Positions 44,796-55,129 of a DNA stretch of 64,000 bases are shown here, piece after piece. The position numbers were made by a program, and so were the translations under genes. This stretch comes from Anniella stebbinsi (Eukaryota; Chordata; Lepidosauria; Squamata; Anniellidae), in NCBI GenBank assembly GCA_029215795.1, contig JARDYH010000001.1:295436654-295500653 (forward strand), given 5' to 3'. Each line of letters opens with the position of its first letter. The first letter of the stretch is position 1. Below the pieces are notes generated by a model. The model saw only the letters and a program-made list of their open reading frames with translations. It had not been told where the DNA came from and did no database searches.

Positions 44796-45738
44796 TAGGG
44801 GTGTGCACGGACCCCCCGGATCAGATCGGGACCCAGATCGGGACCTCCAATTTTGTCCCAGATCAGATCGGACAAAATCAGAGGCCCCCCGGACTGGATC
44901 GAGCCTGATCCTGATCCAAAAATCGGACATCCAATTTTTGGATCGGCCACCATTTTTGTTTTCCCCATAGACTTGCATTGGGGGAAAGAAAGCTTTCCCC
45001 CAATGCAAGTCTATGGGGAAAAAATGGCGGCGGGTGGGTGAGGGGGGCCCTAACTCCCTCCTCCCCCCTGGCGGTTCTTACCTCCTGGGGCTGTCCGCTG
45101 TGGATGGCCCCGGCAGGTAAGCCCCCTCCCCCGCGCTCCTTACCTCCCGGGGCCGTCCGCTTCCATCCACTGGCACCCACGGGCGCCAGCGGATGGAAGC
45201 GGATGGCCCCGGGGGGTAAGCCCCCTCCCCCTGCTTACCTGCCGGGGCCGTCCGCTCCCCTCCGCCACTGGCCGCTACTGCAAGCAGGCTTTGCGGCCTG
45301 CTCCTGAGTAGCGCACCAGGTGATGACATCACCTGGTGTGCTACCTAGGGGCAGGCCATGAAGCCTGCTCGCAGTAGCGGCCAGCAGCGGAGGGGAGCGG
45401 ACGTCCCCGGAAAGTAAGTGGGCCCCCTCCCCCTCCCCCTGCTTACCTGCCTGGGCAGCCACTTCCCTCCGGTGGCACCACCGGAGGGAAGCGGCTGCCC
45501 CGGCAGGTAAGCCCCCTGCCCCCGTTGTCCGCTGGCGCCCGCCAATGGAAGTGGTGGCGGGCACCGGTGGGTGCCCACCGATCCTCCGATCCATTCCGAT
45601 CTGGATCGGGTCCTTTCCGGATCAGATCGGATTGGATCAGATGATCCAGCGGGGTGATTGGAAATCGGATAATTGTATCCGATTTCCCCTGGATCGGATC
45701 CGGATTGTGGATCGGACCCGATCCAGTGCACACCCCTA
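44796..45738. mobile_element. Palindromic GC-rich non-autonomous hAT (TAGGGGTGTGCACGGA ends), 943 bp
   Basis: Left end TAGGGGTGTGCACGGACC; right end CCAGTGCACACCCCTA. Exact 8-bp duplication GTATCCTC (44788-44795 and 45739-45746). Subterminal arrays of GGATCAGATCGG-like repeats lie on both sides, then CATAGACTTGCATTGGGGGA with its inverted copy, then four palindromic GC-rich cassettes (45077-45121, 45139-45220, 45234-45418, 45442-45511). No transposase. Open frames here are by-products of palindromic GC-rich DNA. Confidence 0.92.
45077..45511. repeat. Four tandem palindromic cassettes with outward splice-donor ends
   Basis: Each unit begins CTTACC and ends (A/G)GTAAG. Units: 45077-45121, 45139-45220, 45234-45418 and 45442-45511. 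The 185-bp unit is centred on CAGGTGATGACATCACCTG near 45326 (a CRE-like site, CpG changed) and contains GCAGGCTTTGCGGCCTGCTC with its mirror. The shorter units keep TCCGCTTCC/GGAAGCGGA arms. Same design as 39670-39859 but in an element with different termini. Confidence 0.85.
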
Positions 45739-45799
45739 GTATCCTCACACATACATTAGGCTTTTCTAAGAGATTTTGCATAATACAGGATCCCGTAGA

Positions 45800-46352
45800 C
45801 TTCAGGTAGTCACTATTATGATCCCCTTGGTGTGGGGGAAAGAATTTCAGGCTATCAATCAGAATCAGATTCCGAAACTGAAGAAACAGAACTAGAAATG
45901 TCCCAGTTTACACAGGAAGTGGGGGAGGTGATCCTTCCAGGCTCTTCACTCGCCAGGGATGAATCTTCACTGGACCTTATCAGTGAAAACATTAACAACT
46001 CACAGTATGTGGGAACTCAGGAATCCTCCAATGGAGAGGGGACTTCAGAGCTAGCCAATCCCAGAGTCCGCCACAGGTTCAAATGGGAGGAGCTAAAAGT
46101 AGGCAAGAGGCAATCAGTTTGGCTAGTGTCTCACCAAAGGCTTCTTCAAAGAAATCCTCCTCGAAGTGAAAGGGACTCAGGAAAAAGACCTTACCTTTTG
46201 TTGAAAGGACAATTGTCTCGCTTAGTTTAGCCTAGTGTTAGCATAGAGGAAAGTTCATAGGGTTTAAACTCTCTTGAGGTGTGAAGAGGTATTATTTGTT
46301 GAATAAAGCTTTGTGGATTACTTGGCAGACCTCTTTATTCTCTAACACTTTG
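45800..46352 (+). mobile_element. Possible solo LTR (candidate)
   Basis: A block between CR1 pieces with a polyadenylation signal AATAAAG near 46302, a downstream GTGGATTACTTGGCAGACCT and an end CTCTAACA. An acidic 132-codon frame (45832-46230: SESDSETEETELEMSQ) resembles the purine-rich interior of some Gypsy-type LTRs rather than a known protein. Borders and a 4-6-bp duplication could not be fixed, and no primer-binding site or polypurine tract was assigned. Confidence 0.35.
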
Positions 46353-46834
46353 ATGGGAAGGCTTGGAAACACAACAGTCACCTGGATTAAGGCACCATGA
46401 AAGACAGTTACTACAAAACTGCCCCTGGTTACTATGAGCTCCCGTTTCCAACCTAGCAAAGCCTACCATCAAGGTGAGTCTTTCCATGGGGTTGCCACCT
46501 AGCTGCAAGCCTCTTAGAACACTTCATGACCTTGTGTTGATTTCCCTCATAATCTGACGCCTGACTCTTGGGTCTCTGATTCCTACCTCCTTTCATTTCT
46601 CTTAATTAGGTGCCTTCATTCCCATGGGTTCAGAGGGCCCAGTCTGGCTGACCTCCAAATGATTAGCAGACAGCTGGGCTTTCTCTTCTCTGCCACTGTC
46701 ATTCTCACTGACCTCTTGCTCCCCACAACCTTGGCATCTCAACAAGGCCTTCCACATCCCCCTCCCTCTCTGATTCAAAATAACTTCCCATGTCTTCTTG
46801 GGGCATGTCTGCAGAGGTGCTGGGACCAGTCTCT
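46353..46834. other. Unassigned sequence between LTR-like block and CR1
   Basis: No gene or repeat recognised. It may be part of the same insertion that splits the CR1. Confidence 0.25.
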
Positions 46835-47240
46835 ACAACATTTTCCAATTCTACAATATTCTTTTTCAGAATATCCACTACAATATTCCAAGTGTGGTTG
46901 CACCATAGAATTATATAAAGGCAATATGATATTGGCAGTTTTATTTTCAGGTACTTTTCTAATTATGCCGAACATGGATTTTGCCTTTTTCACAACAGGT
47001 TAATACTGGGTCAACATTTTCATCCAGCTGTCCACCACAACCCCAAGATCTCTTTCTTGTTCAGTCAGTGCCAGCTCGGATCTATCTGTGTATTTGCAAA
47101 GTTGGGATTTTTCACCCCACCATGCATCACCTTACACTTGCTTATATTGAATTTCATTTGCCATATAAATGCCAATTTCCCCACGTTGAAGAGTTTCTTT
47201 TGGATCTCTTCACAATACCTTTCTCTACACATTCTAGCTG
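46835..47240 (-). mobile_element. CR1 LINE, antisense, C-terminal RT region (piece 2 of 2)
   Basis: The antisense reading gives KKAKSMFGIIRK, NIILPLYNSMVQPHLEYCSG and, further upstream in the element, EEIQKKLFNVGKLAFIWQMK followed by FNISKCKVMHGG: the 'xMKFNxxKCKVxHxG' and 'LYxSxVRPHLEYC' signatures of CR1 ORF2. Stops and frame changes are present. It continues the CR1 at 44140-44735. Confidence 0.8.
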
Positions 47241-47311
47241 AGCTTCTATTATTGTGGTTTTGAGTAACCTCCATTGCAATGTGGTAGAGTGTGGCACGCA
47301 GATAAGGAAAG

Positions 47312-47941
47312 ACCTCCATCACACCTAATCCCCCCGTTTTGCCTTCGCGTTTTTTTTTTACCTCTGAGGCAAAAGAGCATCAAGCTTATGTCCCGTTCAC
47401 CTGAATAGCAGCTCTTTTGCTCCTTCGTTCCTACGCTCTTTAACTCGGCTCCACTCCACCCCTCCCCTTCTCTTTCTCCCTCCAGTCAGGTCCTGTCAGA
47501 GATGAGCACTTCAACCAGACCGCCTTTCTGCCAGGCAAAAATGGAACAACCCTTTAGTCTGGCATTTTGGGGGCATCGAGGGAGTACAATCCTGTCTCTG
47601 CAGAGATTCAGGCATTGTATGATTTTAAAAATACTTTGGAGCCTGGGATGCAAGGTTTGGGTTTTATGTTGAGGCTTGGAGCCAGCTGCTGCAAGAGATT
47701 ATTTTTCCCTGCCAGGACCTGATATAATCCATTCAAGCCCCCAGTTCCTTTAAAACTACAAGGAGACTTAGGGCGCATTAAATGCACTTAGGGAAAATGA
47801 TCCAGACTTTTAACATTCTAGGAAAGGCTGGGGAAGAGGCAGGGTGTCAACAGGACAGGCACGGCATCATGTGAGTACTATGCTGCAAATCTGCACACCA
47901 GGCTTGGCAAGAGTGCGCTAAATCGCTGGTGTGATGGAGCT
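47312..47941. mobile_element. TCCATCACACC-family element (E2), 630 bp
   Basis: Left CCTCCATCACACCTAATCC; right CGCTGGTGTGATGGAGC. The right subterminal region GGCATCATGTGAGTACTATG / CTGCAAATCTGCACACCAGG matches E1 at 42185-42235. Flanking octamers do not match. Confidence 0.6.
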
Positions 47942-48133
47942 CTTAGAAAGAGAACTATTATGTCATTGGGGGGTCACTGTTACAACAGAGCCCTGGAGGA
48001 TACTAGAAAAATTGTTACAAAAAACCTTTGAATGAACCATCATCTCCCTGCCATAGAGGATTGTGATCTCCTTCTCCCTTTTCAATTAAATCCACAAGAT
48101 TGCAAGCAAAATGTCCAGAGGCATCATGACTTT

Positions 48134-48138
<5 letters not shown>
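47942..48138. other. Unassigned sequence
   Basis: No recognised content. Confidence 0.25.

Positions 48139-48181
<43 letters not shown>
48139..48181. repeat. (CT)n microsatellite
   Basis: About twenty-one CT units. Confidence 0.95.
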
Positions 48182-48183
<2 letters not shown>

Positions 48184-48705
48184 CCCCCTCTCTATATTCC
48201 AAAGAACATAAAGCAAAATAATAGTTGATGACAAGCAAAGCTCTCAAACTACACCGCCTGTCTCAGTCTACCGAGCCAAAGTACTTTTGTGAAAGGGAGA
48301 TGGGGATTGGTGGAAAGGAGGGGAGGGAGCATAGATGACTGTGACTGGTTGCTAAACATTAAAATTCATTCAGTGAGAAATCAGCTTGGCAAATTTATGA
48401 GGCAGCCCTTAGTAGCAGTTGGAAGAGCACAAAACTGGACCTCCTCAGTGTGGGCTGGTTAAGCATGTCACTCCCTTTTGAGGCTGTTTCTGCTTTCCAA
48501 GGCAATATTTGTTTTGGTCTCAGTTCTTAAATTCTCATGCTTGTTTCATAGCAGCATAAGGAGGAGAAAGGGTTGGTTGCGCAAGACTTGGAGAAAATAC
48601 TGCATCTGACTCTTTAGGTTTTTTTTATGACTAATAATACAAATACTTACCAACTCAAATAAGGAGCATGTTAAGCCACTTCAGAACTCTGAAGCAGACT
48701 GAGAG
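48182..48705. other. Unique sequence
   Basis: No gene or repeat recognised. Confidence 0.25.
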
Positions 48706-49048
48706 CTCCATCAGATGAGCATTTTATTACATGCTTGTTACTGGGCACTCACAGATTTTCGTGGGTCCCTCTCACGTCATCGCCTGCCTCCTGCATACAT
48801 CCCACCCCTTCTTTGCGTGACAAAAAACCACTCCAGTAAGTCCAACTTATTTGTAAAGATGGAAATTGCCGCTATCTTGTGCTGTGTGCAGGAGAAGCAG
48901 TGCAATCAAAACAGCCCACTGAATGGGCCACATGCACATTGTTTACTTCCTCTTTCAAAAGAGGAAGTAATGAGGGCCAAATGTGTGTGTGGGGGGGAGA
49001 AGCAATGGTAAGCAAACACGATTTTCCTCCGTGTGAGGTCACTCTAAG
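48706..49048. mobile_element. DNA element, GAGGAAGTAATG-hairpin family, copy 3
   Basis: Left end GAGCTCCATCAGATGAGCAT, then TGGGCACTCACAGATTTTCG, GACAAAAAACCACTCCAGTA, CAGGAGAAGCAGTGCAATCA, the hairpin TTACTTCCTCTTTCAAAAGA / GGAAGTAATG, and ATTTTCCTCCGTGTGAGGTC at the right. It aligns with the copies at 21836 and 32510. The left end resembles the TCCATCACACC family. Confidence 0.6.
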
Positions 49049-49061
49049 TAAGGCTTTTTTC

Positions 49062-49122
49062 ATTGAGTCCATTGAACTCAGTGGGACTTACTGTGGAGTA
49101 AACCTGCATAGTATCAGACTGG
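49062..49122. repeat. Short foldback repeat (GCAATCCTATG family), copy 6
   Basis: CCATTGAACTCAGTGGGACT and TACTGTGGAGTAAACCTGCA, then ATAG: the right half of the family. Confidence 0.5.
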
Positions 49123-49204
49123 AAGGGATACTTCAAATGGAACACTTCAAATAAGGGAAGTGTGGATTTCTTATGTATATATATGTTGTGAAATTGCAAT
49201 TGGC

Positions 49205-49436
49205 TGTGTTTTTTCAGTGTGTGCATATTAATTAATTAATTTTATTTATTATGACAGTTATATCCTACCTTTCTTCCTCTTGCAAAGAACATGAGGCTGA
49301 CCTGGTCCTCTTCCTCTCTATTTTTATCCTCACAACGATCCTGTCACCCAGTAAGCTTCATGGCTCAGTGGGAATTTGAACCCTGATCTCCCGAGTCCCA
49401 ATTCAATACTCTAACCATTATACCATGTTGGGTCTC
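49205..49436 (-). mobile_element. MIR-like CORE SINE with tRNA head, antisense
   Basis: Reverse complement: ATGGTATAATGGTTAGAGTA (A box), GGGTTCAAATTCCCACTGAG (B box), CCATGAAGCTTACTGGGTGA, then GGATCGTTGTGAGGATAAAA and a LINE-like tail. The head and core order is that of MIR-type SINEs. Confidence 0.7.
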
Positions 49437-49534
49437 TACATATATACACTGCATTTATTGTGTAGGTGCAATGAAACAGTTTAATATGCAATCCACCACA
49501 TGTGTTGATCTACCAAGGAGTGCAGGAGTAATGA

Positions 49535-49775
49535 TTTATTCATGATTTATTTAAAACAGCTTTACCCTACCTCTTTCTGCCCTAATGGTAGCATACAACA
49601 AAATAAAAATGTCATTCAAATAAAAAAAATACAAGGAAAACAATACAAACATTTAAAGAGAACTAAGAGCACAAAGGTATATTGATAACTTTATCACTTA
49701 TAAATCCGATGTTAAAGTAATACTGCCTTCCAATTAACCACCAAAAGCCATGCAAAACAAGTAGGCTTCATATTA
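49535..49775 (-). mobile_element. LINE 3' end (CR1/L2 group), antisense
   Basis: TTTACCCTACCTCTTTCTGC, an A-rich 3' UTR-like spacer and ACCACCAAAAGCCATGCAAA. Similar to the other reversed tails, family unresolved. Confidence 0.4.
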
Positions 49776-49868
49776 TCATCATATACTCCCAAATAGTGAA
49801 CTCAGATGTTATTAGAGAGTTGTGTAGCCAAAAATGGGACTACTGAGAAACAAGTTGGATATATCAGT

Positions 49869-49871
49869 ATC

Positions 49872-49904
<33 letters not shown>

Positions 49905-49925
49905 TTATCTAATCTATCTATCATC
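49869..49925. repeat. (TCTA)n microsatellite
   Basis: About ten perfect TCTA units followed by imperfect ones. Confidence 0.95.
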
Positions 49926-49947
49926 TATGCTAAGGTGATGAGTGGCA

Positions 49948-50363
49948 ATGTGTCGCATGGAGTTTCTGAGATATGACACACTGGAGGTTCCAAGCTATGA
50001 GAAAAACTTTGTATGCTGGAGGTTGTGAGCTATGAGAAGAACTTTGTGTTGCTAAGCAATAGAATATATAAACACAGCTAGGAGCAGGGGGAGTGGCTGG
50101 GAAGGAGGAGCCCAGAGAGGAGGCCGGGTGGCTCACCAGCATGCACAGGAGCTTCAGGTAAATCCCATGGGTCGTTGGCCAGGCGAGCAGGGGGGAGCAG
50201 CTGGGAGGGAAGGGGGAGTGGCTGGGAAGGGTGAATCCAATGGACTCCCAGTAGGCCTTGTGCCTGGCTTTTCTGGGCACTCGTGGAAAAGCTGGAAAAG
50301 TATAATACTGAACAATAAAGTACTAGTGTGCAGGTGGTCTGCGCGAGTCAAACTAGCACAACA
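49948..50363 (+). mobile_element. LTR-like block with TATA box and poly(A) signal (candidate)
   Basis: TATATAAACA at about 50068, a G-rich stretch with an internal direct repeat (GGGGGAGTGGCTGGGAAGG at about 50086 and 50212), AATAAAG at about 50318 and an end CTAGCACAACA. A TATA box about 250 bp ahead of a poly(A) signal in a ~400-bp block suggests a solo LTR starting near TGTCGCATGG. No target duplication confirmed. Confidence 0.35.
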
Positions 50364-50887
50364 TCATCAGTGCTGGTGTAGAGACAATGTTACATACAAC
50401 CCAATGTCAGTGCTCCTGCCTCAGTACTAGGTGAATATGAGCTTCCAACAGCAGATAAGAGGCAGACCATAGCATTCTTCACTTGCTGAAATTTCTGGAC
50501 TGTCTTCCAGGATAGTCTCACATAGAGTCAAATGAAAGAGTTCTTCCTTATACAGTTCTTCCTTATACATCCTTATACAGTGATGATTCTCAGGATCCAG
50601 AAAAAGTAATGTAGTTGTCATATTAACAGCTCCTATGGGGCAGAGGAGGCATTATCAATGACCACTATCTGAGAATACTCACTTTGAAAAAAAAGTTGTA
50701 ATTATTGAAGGGCAGAGCTTCATCCCCTGCAACAGTATCTTGTGACCTACAGTGTAAAAAGTCTAAGAAATTCAACAGGTTCTTCACATCAGTTTCCATA
50801 TCATAACTTAGGGAGATAGCGACAGCCTCCCATTATCAGAAAGTCATGTTCTTAATTACTTTCTGTATGTGCTCGGAAAATTATTTC
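50364..50887. other. Unassigned sequence
   Basis: A small tandem (GTTCTTCCTTATACA, twice) near 50538-50570. Nothing else recognised. Confidence 0.3.
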
Positions 50888-50895
50888 TGAAGAAG

Positions 50896-51562
50896 GGCTC
50901 CATCACACCAGCGTTTTATTGCAGTTTCATCCTGCCTAGTTTACCGTTTTGCGCCGCAACCCTCACATGATGTCATCCCTGTCCTGCAATCATCTCGTCT
51001 CTTCCCCTCCATTTTCTGTGTTTTTCTAGGGCGGGGAAAGTGTAATTTTTTTCTCCAAGTGGGATAAAACTGCCCTCCCATCTGCTATGTCACAGAACCT
51101 CCTTTCTTGGGGCATCTGCATTGCTAATGAAGAGAAGGGTGAGCTGAGTTACTTGAACGAATGGGCTTGTGCTGAGTCGCTCAAATGGGCTTTCGCTGCT
51201 CCAACCTTACTCTCATTCCTATTTCTCCATCTTGAAAGGCAGAAATGGCGCCCAAATGATCAAATGCTAAATCGTTAAACAGTAGACAACAAAACCAGAG
51301 TGAGTGGGGGAGGCACCCACATCCATCACAATGTCCATCAACCACAAGAACCAATGAACAGGAGGGGGAAGGAAAAGGAGCAGGGTGGGGCAAGCGCAGT
51401 AGCGATACCAGGAAGCGCAAGCCGGCGCAGGTCAAAAGGTAAACAAAGCAAAATAATGCTACAACGCATGCACATGAAAGTGACCAGCACTTGACGCACT
51501 AATGAAATGGAGGTGGAAATCATGGATGCATACCAGGAAAAAAAAGTAGGTGTGATGGAACT
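50896..51562. mobile_element. TCCATCACACC-family hAT-type element (E3), 667 bp
   Basis: Left end GGCTCCATCACACCAGCGTT; right end, reverse complemented, AGTTCCATCACACCTACTTT. Octamers TGAAGAAG (50888-50895) and TGAAGATG (51563-51570) match 7 of 8, placing the family in hAT. Near the left end CCTCACATGATGTCATCCCT is the inverse of the motif found near the right ends of E1 and E2, so complete members are foldback-like. No transposase found. Confidence 0.75.
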
Positions 51563-51570
51563 TGAAGATG

Positions 51571-52504
51571 ATTTATTTTATATTCCACTGTGGGTGGATA
51601 CATCTTACTTTGGCTTGCACAATGAAACTAAATTTGTAGATAAAATTGGAGCAATAGCTGATTCTCCATTCATCTCCAAGTCTTGCAATGATCTAATTTG
51701 GCATGGCCAGATGAAGCTTCCAATTCTTTCCTTGCGAGACAGTGCTATAGTCCAATGAGCTCTGCTCATAGTTGCTATTCAGTCTAAATGGCCTTTGTTC
51801 TAGGCCATCCTGCTACTATTCATTGGGGGTTTCTCATTAATTCTTCTTCCTTCTCAGGAAGCGATTAGAACTTCCCGGATTAGTGATGGTATGCTTCTGC
51901 CTGTGCAGCATAGAAGTCATTTTGCTTTCATTGACAAGAACGATATTGCAAATTTATTTATATTCAGTACACACTATTCACATTGCACCTAGTTCTTGCT
52001 GTTGTAGATTGTGTTTTTGTGTTTTTTTTAACCCTTCCCACTAATGTATACAACATTTTCCCTTTGCTAATTGACTCTCAGTTTTCTAGGCTTGAACTGT
52101 TCTTTTAAAAATAATTTCTATGGCATTCTCAATGATGTTCAAGATTCAAAGCTATTTCCTAGAAAATGATTTTGCACTTCTGAGTGTGTGTTTTTTCACT
52201 TGAAATCCCACCAATTGAATTTGGGTTTGTTTCAAGACCCATTGCTCTGTCACTCCAGTCCCTGCTGATGCAGCTGTTACTATGAGTTGGTCTATACAAA
52301 CAACAGAACACATGGTGGTACTATTACTGAACTTTTATCACTTCAGGCTGTGATACAGGGGAAACTGGAATTCATGCTTGAATGAAAAATGAAAATAGAA
52401 AATAAAATTCCCTGGAAGGAATCCAATGCTGTCCCTCTGTTCATGGAGAGCTCTTTGATCCAATGGAGGCTTCAATGAACAGAAGGTGGACAAGGTTATT
52501 TCTC
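51571..52504. other. Unique sequence
   Basis: No gene or repeat recognised. Confidence 0.3.
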
Positions 52505-52507
52505 TAA

Positions 52508-53067
52508 GGGCGGATCTACACACGAGTTTTTTGACGTTTTATAAGGGTTATGAAAACTCTTTGGGCCACATGATGCACTCCCTATAACGTTGTATATCTG
52601 AGGTTTTTTAAAACTCCCTTCAGTTATATACAACGGTTTCACTTTTAATAAATCGTTTTAAGTAAAATAATGTGTCCTTCCTTACCGTTTGATTCATGGG
52701 GGCAGTGCTTCCTTTACTGGTGCCCAAATGCTGAGCAGTTGATTGGTGGGGAAGAAACAGGAAGTGCACCAGTGAACTACAACACCCACAATTCTTAGCC
52801 CTATACTCGCTAGGGAATGACAGAGGAACTAAGAAGGAAGTGTGTAACTGAACTACAACCCCCACAATGCCTTGCCCTAAATTCATTGAAAAACGAAAGA
52901 GAAAGAGACAGGGCAGAACAATGTGTGTTCGTACACACCGCTTTAAAGACTGAAGACTGTTTCTCCTGTAACGTGAGTAATGTGGCCTAAGACGTTTTAG
53001 AACGCACCTATTTGGAACGTTTTAAAATACAATTTAAAATGTTCCAAAGGACTGTGTGGATTCCCCC
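52508..53067. mobile_element. PIF/Harbinger-like non-autonomous element, 560 bp
   Basis: Left end GGGCGGATCTACACA; right end, reverse complemented, GGGGGAATCCACACA: 12 of 15 match. A TAA triplet flanks both sides (52505-52507 and 53068-53070), fitting the 3-bp TWA duplication of PIF/Harbinger. Inside, CTACAACACCCACAATTCTT and CTACAACCCCCACAATGCCT are direct repeats about 105 bp apart. No ORF with transposase features. Confidence 0.65.
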
Positions 53068-53070
53068 TAA

Positions 53071-54194
53071 TATTCCCCTTTCTCCTGCAGCCTCCCATCC
53101 CACCTCCCATACTGTTCCAGAGTGTCTTCCATCCCTCTGGAGCAGATTTGGGGGAGTGCTGGGGGGTACAGAGAGAAGGGCAGATCAGTGAAAACTGCCT
53201 CCCTCCCTTTACCATTCACAGAAGTCTCCACTGGATTAGAGAGTGGAAGGACAACATCAGGTACGACCCCCTAAACATAAATAGCATGTCTGGAAGAACA
53301 TGGCTAGAAGACTAGCTTTCTGTATTTAGGGAGTTCTTTTTATTTGGGTGAGGACAATTAGGAGATTCCTCTTTCAGTCTCTGAAGTGGAACAGTCCAGG
53401 ATCAATTCTATAACATACAAGTCTGAGGACCATACTTCCATACAATTTCTCTTGGAACTCCCTATTGCTTTCTAAATTTAACAAAGTGTGACAGAATTTT
53501 CACAATAAACATTTATTCTGAATACTTTCCCATAAGAAACACCCTCTACAACGTCTCATATCTGGTCTGCCTATCTGTCTTCTCTCCAGCCCTATATATG
53601 AACATGTGAGGCAGCCTAGTGAGGATGAGTATGCTATCTCCACCTCACTTCTGTTGCCATTCTTGTCACCCTCCGTGTGTTGTCGATGAATCTCTGCAGC
53701 AGGAATCTTTCCTATCTGCATGATTTAGAACCCTAACATTCTAGGGCCTAAATTATGTAGAGAACCCCCATAGATAGAAAGAATCCTTGCTATAGGGGTT
53801 CACTCTTAATATGTGAAGGGCAATGAGCATGGCAATGGGGGGCAGAACTAGGGTGTTCATCCTTGTCTCTCTCCTGGCATTCTGGGAAATATATTATCAG
53901 AACGCTGAGAGGGAGTAAAAAGTGAGAGGGAGGATAATGGGGAAAATTCCTATCCTTGTAGATCTATTTCAATTAACATGTGCATGAATGTTGCTGTTAT
54001 GTTTTGCAGAATTTAATTCAATATTAACTTTTCAAGCAGGTTATAAAATTGTGCTCCATGAGCACAACGCTTTTTTCAAACAATTGTGAGTTTTCTTCTA
54101 CTATTTTTTTTCATGTGTCAGGTGAGTCAGGATGCAAACAACCCAGTTCTGGGAGTCTGCACACAGTTATTTTATTCCAGACAATATCAGAACA
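53071..54194. other. Unique sequence
   Basis: No gene or repeat recognised. Confidence 0.3.
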
Positions 54195-54262
54195 GGAGAC
54201 CTGTTGGATCAGCAAACTGCTCCTTTAGTTTAATATCCCATTTGCAACAGTGGGCAGCCCTC
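54195..54262 (-). mobile_element. Short CR1-like fragment, antisense
   Basis: GAGACCTGTTGGATCAGCAA ... CATTTGCAACAGTGGGCAGC resembles the 3' terminal part of reversed CR1. Too short to be certain. Confidence 0.35.
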
Positions 54263-55129
54263 TTTTGCTGCCCTTACGCCCATACCTGATAGTCAGTGAT
54301 ATACTGCTTCTGAAAATGGAGGTTCAGTTTACCGAACATGGACACAGACATCCAAACACATGGCGGCTGGGGTAGGAGTTTGGAGGAGTCTCGGGCAACA
54401 ATTCGAGACCGTGGTGCTTGCAAGTAGTGCTGGGCCTTGGAAATTCCCCTATGAGGAAACAGAATTCACCCTTAGGTTTTGCTCTGAGACCAGGCTCTTG
54501 AACCTAGCTCTGGCTCCTGTTCTCTACCCTTTCTTGAGCCAGAATGTTTGTCCCCACATCCTGGCTTACCAACTCCCTCTCCCCACACTTCTTGCCATCT
54601 AGAGAATTACCTCATCACAAATCATTAAAAACCACAAAAGAACAACTCCTCTACAATCCTTGCCTCAACACTCTTGAAAGGCTTGATGCCAAATCTGCTA
54701 AAATAAATGGGAATGAAAGCCCCAAAGCAGGCTCAACATTGGTGCAAGGTGAGACCCCCACCCACCATAAACAACAGAAGATAGTGTATAGTCCATACCT
54801 TTAGATAAGAGAATTCAAAGAGCTGTTTCATCATACTTGGGCATAAGGGAATACTGATACTGAATATGGGGAAAGACTAAATATTTGATCGTATCTGAAA
54901 TTAAGCTGGAATATTTTCACATCTCCCAGTTTTCCTCTCTGGCACACAAGTTTTAAGACTGCATAAACATTGCTTATGAAAGTATTGTGTGAACAGGTAC
55001 CACCCCAACAGATTTCTCCTGTCTACCTCAATCTTGATCTGAAAGGACCACCTGTAGGGTAAAATGTTAGCTTGGTATCCACGGTCCATTCATTTCTTGG
55101 CCACTCTGATGAGCCCGCCAATTAGTGCC
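54263..55129. other. Unique sequence
   Basis: No gene or repeat recognised. Open frames at 54360-54804 lack recognisable features. Confidence 0.3.

Noticed and set aside
44758..45781. Dense overlapping ORFs in all frames
   Set aside because: They fall in palindromic GC-rich cassettes and GGATCAGATC arrays of a hAT. Mirrored frames on both strands show they are structural artefacts.
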